Origin: JAFECT01 sp963838235
GTDB taxonomy: Bacteria > Pseudomonadota > Alphaproteobacteria > Caulobacterales > Caulobacteraceae
Assembly (NCBI GenBank): GCA_963838235.1
Contig: CAWIQJ010000006.1
Coordinates: 124,001-188,000, forward strand
Direction: 5' to 3'
DNA: 64,000 bases
Shown here: positions 59,499 to 64,000 of the stretch, piece by piece
Layout: each line of letters starts with the position of its first letter
Numbering within the stretch: the first letter of the stretch is position 1
The notes under the pieces: generated by a model
Database searches by the model: none
Told to the model about the DNA's origin: nothing
The model's input: only the letters and a program-made list of their open reading frames with translations
Position numbers and translations under genes: made by a program

Positions 59499-60811
59499 AG
59501 CCGGTCCCTTCGCTTCAGGTCGAGATAGCGGCTGAGCAGGTCGGGTCCGAGGCTCTTCACCGGTGTGTCGAGCACCTCGACGCCCATGCGCTTCAGCCGG
59601 GTGATGACCAGGTCGCGCTCACGCATCAAAGCGTCGGCGATCACCGCGCGTGAGACGTCGTCGGGCGAGAGCGGCTCGGCCTCGATCAGACCTTCCAGCT
59701 CCTCGTCGCGGAACACGACAAAGAGGACGAGGTGGGTCTTCAGCAGGCGCGCGACGTTTTCGATCATCAGCTGCGCGCTGGTGGTGTCGGCGAAATCGGT
59801 GAATACCACAACCAGCGACCGGCGCTCGAGCGCCCCGGAAAGCTGGGTCAGGCCGAGGGTGAAGTTGGTCTCTTCGGCGGAATAGTCGATCGACGCCGCG
59901 AGTCGTTGCAGCATCGGAAAGGCGCCGACGCCCGATACCGACCCGGTGACCAGCCGCGGCTTGGCGTCGAAGGCGAAGAAACCGACCCGGTCGCCGCTCT
60001 TCAGCGCCACATAGGCCAAGATCAGCGCTCCGTTCAGCGCATGGTCGACGCGCGGCAGGCCGGCCACCGGCTCGCACATCAACCGTCCGGTATCCAGCGC
60101 GAAGACGATCGGGTGGTTGCGCTCGGTGCGGAACTCCTTGGCCAAGAGCTTGCCGTGGCGCGCGGTCTGTTTCCAGTCGATGGCGCGCGGGTCCATGCCG
60201 GTCTGGAATTCACGCAGGGCCTGGAACTCGGAGCCCTCGCCGCGTTCGATCTGCACGCGCTGGCCGAAGGAGGCGTCGCGCGAATACATGCGGATGGCTT
60301 CGTCCTTCACCGCCGCGACGTTGGGGACGATCGCCACTTTTCGATCGAGGGGCTCGGCCGTCTGTTTCCAGATCAGGCCGAGCGGCCCGCGCCAGCGCAG
60401 CCACAGGGTGGTCAGCGGGGCGAGGCCGCGCCGTCTCGGCTCCAGATCAAAGCCACCTTCCGCCGCTTTGCCGCCGATGCGCGCGGTGGTGCGCCCGGGC
60501 GTGACGACGAGCTTGCCCTGGTCGGTTTCGAGCGCCGCCTCGACCAAGCGCGGGACGCGAAAGCCGGAAAACGCAGCGCGGAACCGCGCCTCGCCCCGGC
60601 CGCCCGTCGGGATCGAGCCGGGCGCGGTGACGTTTGCATCCAGGTTCGATGGACTCGCCGCCAACAAGGCATCGACGAAGGCGAGACCGAAGGCGAACAC
60701 CACCCACGCGGCGCCCGCCAGCCACCAGCCGGGCCTGCCCAGACCGATCAACAGCGCGACGGGCGCGCCGGCGGCGGTGAGGATGATGGCGTTGCGGGTG
60801 GGATAGATCAT
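59495..60811 (-). CDS. DUF58 (vWA-like) family protein
   Basis: 438 aa. Two N-terminal helices (LLIGLGRPGWWLAGAAWVVF, AFVDALLAA) precede a beta-rich region and the DUF58 signature FRTERNHPIVFALDTGRLMC, preceded by GSEFQALREFQTGMDPRAID and WKQTARHGKLLAKEF. The motif D-T-G-R sits at the place of a vWA metal site. DUF58 proteins are paired with MoxR ATPases, which are thought to act as their chaperones. It starts 10 bp after moxR. Confidence 0.9.
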   Translation of the reverse strand: MIYPTRNAIILTAAGAPVALLIGLGRPGWWLAGAAWVVFAFGLAFVDALLAASPSNLDANVTAPGSIPTGGRGEARFRAAFSGFRVPRLVEAALETDQGKLVVTPGRTTARIGGKAAEGGFDLEPRRRGLAPLTTLWLRWRGPLGLIWKQTAEPLDRKVAIVPNVAAVKDEAIRMYSRDASFGQRVQIERGEGSEFQALREFQTGMDPRAIDWKQTARHGKLLAKEFRTERNHPIVFALDTGRLMCEPVAGLPRVDHALNGALILAYVALKSGDRVGFFAFDAKPRLVTGSVSGVGAFPMLQRLAASIDYSAEETNFTLGLTQLSGALERRSLVVVFTDFADTTSAQLMIENVARLLKTHLVLFVVFRDEELEGLIEAEPLSPDDVSRAVIADALMRERDLVITRLKRMGVEVLDTPVKSLGPDLLSRYLDLKRRDRL

Positions 60812-60821
60812 CGGACTCTTG

Positions 60822-61764
<943 letters not shown>

Positions 61765-61778
<14 letters not shown>

Positions 61779-63117
61779 GCGTCATCTCCGTTCTCCAGCG
61801 GTTGAGCCTCTGCGCCAGGCGCATCAGGTCCGCGTTGGTTTTCAGGTTGGCCGAGTCTTCGGCGAGGGTTTCGATCTTCAGGTCGGCCTGCTTGCCGCGG
61901 CCGATGCGGTCGAGGAACTGGTCGAGCTCGGCGCGGTCGAGATCGCGCGGCGCGCCCACCAGATTGGCGACGATGGTTCGCACCACGCCGACATAGCGCG
62001 CGCCCATGCGCGGCTCTCGCCTGGCCACGCGGATCAGGGCCGAGGAATTGTCGACCAGGGCGGCCTTGCCGAAGGCCACCGCGCGTTCGGGGACTACCGC
62101 GGGACCGAACCGGACGTAGGCGTGCCAGCCCATCATCAGGGCGGCGGCGAGGATGCACAGGGTGAGCGCCAGGAACGGCGGCTCGAAGGCGAGCTTCAGG
62201 AAGTTGCGGCCGCGCGAGAAGCCGTGCAGCGTCACGTCCATGGCGATGGGCCCGCCGCTGTTGTGCAGGCCGTCGAGGATGGCGAGCGACGTGCGCGCGG
62301 TGTTCAGGTCCTTCAGGCCGTGGGTGTTCAACAGGTCCGGGTCGGACAGCACATAGACCTGGCCCTCGATGGCGCTCGCGGGCTTCGGCGGCGCGGTCAC
62401 GATGGGCGTCGGGCCCGCCGCGTTGTCGGGGGCTGCGTTATCGTTGGACGTCGAAGCGTCGGAATTTGCATCGTTTGCGCCCTTCGTATCGTTCGATGAC
62501 GCAGCGTCCGGCGCCTGCGGCGGCAGCGACGCGGTCAAGAGGCCCAGCACCACGCCGCCGTTCGCGTCGGTGATGATCGGGGTCAGGCCTTTGCCGGACA
62601 GCGTCTGGAAGGAGTTGGTCGGTCCCATGGCGAAGGTGCGCGCCGCGTCGAACAGCTGTTCGCCCCCCTTCAGCGTCGGTTGGGTGACGCCGGACTGGCG
62701 ATCGACCCTGATGTCCTTCGGATTGAAGCCTTCGGGCAGGGCGTTGGTCACCATCTCGGACGGGATCACGTCGAGCTTGCGCACCCAGCCGGGATGCTGC
62801 GGGTCGGCAATGACCGACCACTTGGGCAGCACGATCAGGGCGTCGCCGGTGAACTTGATGTGCGCCAGCGCCTTGGCGTCGGTCATCTCCGACGGCGTCA
62901 GGATCAACAGGCCCGGCGCGGCGCCGGTGGTGTGCAACGATCCGCGGCTGACGATCACCGGATCGCCCCGCGCCTTCATGAGATCGACCAAGCCCGCGAA
63001 GCCGATCGCGGATTTCGACAGGGCGTGGCCGCCGCCGTCGTTGCCGCTGCGCAGGTCCGGGGCGTAGGCCTGCAGCACGAGGAACGCCCCGAAGGCGAAC
63101 ACGCCGACGACGATCAT
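61765..63117 (-). CDS. DUF4350 domain protein, membrane-anchored
   Basis: 450 aa from the ATG at 63117. An N-terminal helix (MIVVGVFAFGAFLVLQAYA), a DUF4350 domain (DLRSGNDGGGHALSKSAIGF, LLILTPSEMTD), a low-complexity Asp/Asn/Ala linker, a second helix near residue 320 (LALTLCILAAALMMGWHAYV) and a cytoplasmic tail. The frame stays open upstream to a CTG at 63186 that overlaps the DUF4129 stop; it would add 23 residues ending SRLFSPFIALW and complete the helix. If CTG or a missed start is used, the true N-terminus lies there. Confidence 0.82.
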
Positions 63118-63182
63118 CCACAGGGCGATGAACGGCGAGAACAGGCGCGAAGATTTCTCCTGCGATGTCGCGGATGCGTCGG

Positions 63183-63824
63183 TCAGGACCAGGCCTCCGG
63201 AAAGGCGAAGGCCTCATAGGCCTGGCGGCAGCGGCCGAAGCCGTCGGCGTCCACCGGGCGGCCGCCGAAGAAGCTGTATTCCACCATCTCGGCGATGCCG
63301 CGGAAGGCGTCGCGCGCACGGGCGGGCAGACCCTCCAGGCGGCCGATGTCCCGGCTGGTCAGGGCAGGACGCAAAAGGTGCGGCCGGCGGCCTTGGATTT
63401 CCTCGATGCTGCGGAACAGGATCAGGCGCACCGCCTCGGCATAGCGTCCTTCGGCGGCGAGGCGGTCGGCCTCTTCCAACAGGGCGCGCGCCTGGGCCGG
63501 CGTCGGGCGCCAGTCAGGTTCGGGGGCCGGGTCTTTCTTCTTCCGCTTCTTGATGCCGGGCCAGCGCAGGGCGAGCAGCTCGCGCCCGACGAAATAGACG
63601 ATGGTCACCAGCACGGCGCCCAGGATGATGTAGAACAGAACGACGAAGATCGGCGACAGCGCGGCCAGAACCTCGCCCACGCCGTTCAGCCAGTGCGGCG
63701 GCGGTTTCGGCGGCGGGTAGCCCACGAAGCTGAACTGCAGGGACGCGTCGTGCAGCATGCGCGCGTGGGCGGCGGCGACCGGATCGGCCGTCGCGGGGCC
63801 TGCGCTCGCCGCCACGCTGCTCAT
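63183..63824 (-). CDS. DUF4129 domain membrane protein
   Basis: 213 aa. One membrane helix (ALSPIFVVLFYIILGAVLV) then a basic KKRKKK stretch and the DUF4129 domain: ALLEEADRLAAEGRYAEAVR, then RSIEEI, RPALTSRDIGRLEGLP and FFGGRPVDADGF. First gene of the DUF4129-DUF4350-MoxR-DUF58-SpoIIM-RDD operon. Transglutaminase-associated DUF4129 proteins share the domain, but no transglutaminase core is present here. Confidence 0.87.
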   Translation of the reverse strand: MSSVAASAGPATADPVAAAHARMLHDASLQFSFVGYPPPKPPPHWLNGVGEVLAALSPIFVVLFYIILGAVLVTIVYFVGRELLALRWPGIKKRKKKDPAPEPDWRPTPAQARALLEEADRLAAEGRYAEAVRLILFRSIEEIQGRRPHLLRPALTSRDIGRLEGLPARARDAFRGIAEMVEYSFFGGRPVDADGFGRCRQAYEAFAFPEAWS

Positions 63825-63961
63825 CGAATGGTCCCCACGAGGCCCAGGTCTAACACGCGTTGTGCGTGTGGTCGCCAGGGAATTCGAGCGAACGCCGGGT
63901 TGCGGCGCGGCGGGTTGCGAAGCGCAAGGACTGGGGGCAACGTCGCGCGGGGAGGACCGCC

Positions 63962-64000
63962 GTGAGCCAGCCGCCTGTCATCCACCGCCGCGACGCGCTG
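63962..64000 (+). CDS. Start of an unidentified gene, cut by the window end
   Basis: GGGGAGG at 63949-63955 precedes a GTG at 63962 with thirteen open codons (MSQPPVIHRRDAL). It is divergent from the DUF4129 operon across about 135 bp. Too short to identify. Confidence 0.45.
   Translation, partial: MSQPPVIHRRDAL

Overview
The window is dense, high-GC chromosomal DNA from an alphaproteobacterium, most likely of the Caulobacterales (Caulobacter/Phenylobacterium type). The evidence is the aroA / TIGR02300 divergent pair, murJ followed by trpS, an S16 ribosomal protein with a long Ala/Glu/Pro tail next to ffh and rimM, dapF-mtaB, GTG/TTG starts, and GTGA/ATGA stop-start overlaps. The organism assignment is inference; no rRNA is present.

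Layout. 1-1280: start of aroA (minus), a TIGR02300 acidic zinc-ribbon protein, and tRNA-Ala(GGC). 1290-5720: an accessory block directly behind the tRNA, bounded by copies of a GAAATTGGGGACAC repeat. It holds a DUF6338 membrane protein, two tandem 55-61 aa GHQP-motif proteins, two unknown membrane proteins and two unknown soluble proteins. 5750-7490: DUF2846 and small secreted proteins. 7619-13771: murJ, trpS, a PCuAC copper chaperone, then rimM, rpsP and ffh on the minus strand. rpsP and ffh carry many single-base indels. 13972-18751: a small membrane protein and two tandem exported M3 oligopeptidases. 18841-24232: AraC regulator / VOC protein, murI, a hypothetical, ahpD, ahpC and divergent oxyR. 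24250-34020: two tandem exported S9A prolyl oligopeptidases, dapF-mtaB, an exported S10 carboxypeptidase and lldD. 34145-43170: ppc, a possible SET-domain protein, pta-ackA, a TauE-type exporter, a beta-lactamase-fold serine hydrolase and a GFA protein. 43170-49953: an acetyltransferase, a phosphodiesterase lipoprotein, exported MsrA and DUF1223, and a GbsR/MarR-DUF4166-TIGR01777 operon with a perfect 20-bp palindrome over its promoter. 49994-55948: DUF2164, a three-gene 2-oxoacid oxidoreductase operon and an exported cyclophilin. 56004-63824: two tandem six-helix membrane proteins facing a six-gene DUF4129-DUF4350-MoxR-DUF58-SpoIIM-RDD operon. 63962-64000: start of a further gene.

Taken together the genes suggest an aerobic, protein- and peptide-scavenging heterotroph: five exported peptidases, flavin lactate dehydrogenase, Pta-AckA, anaplerotic PEP carboxylase, OxyR-controlled AhpC/AhpD and an envelope MsrA. 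The most attractive uncharacterised units are the tRNA-linked DUF6338/GHQP-peptide block, the MoxR-SpoIIM-RDD membrane operon and the GbsR-controlled DUF4166-TIGR01777 operon.

Quality caveat. At least seven genes show frameshifts that a one- or two-base correction repairs. In the essential genes rpsP and ffh roughly ten indels cluster between about 12,070 and 13,640. These are more likely sequence errors than real pseudogenes. Several palindromic intergenic repeat families are also present.
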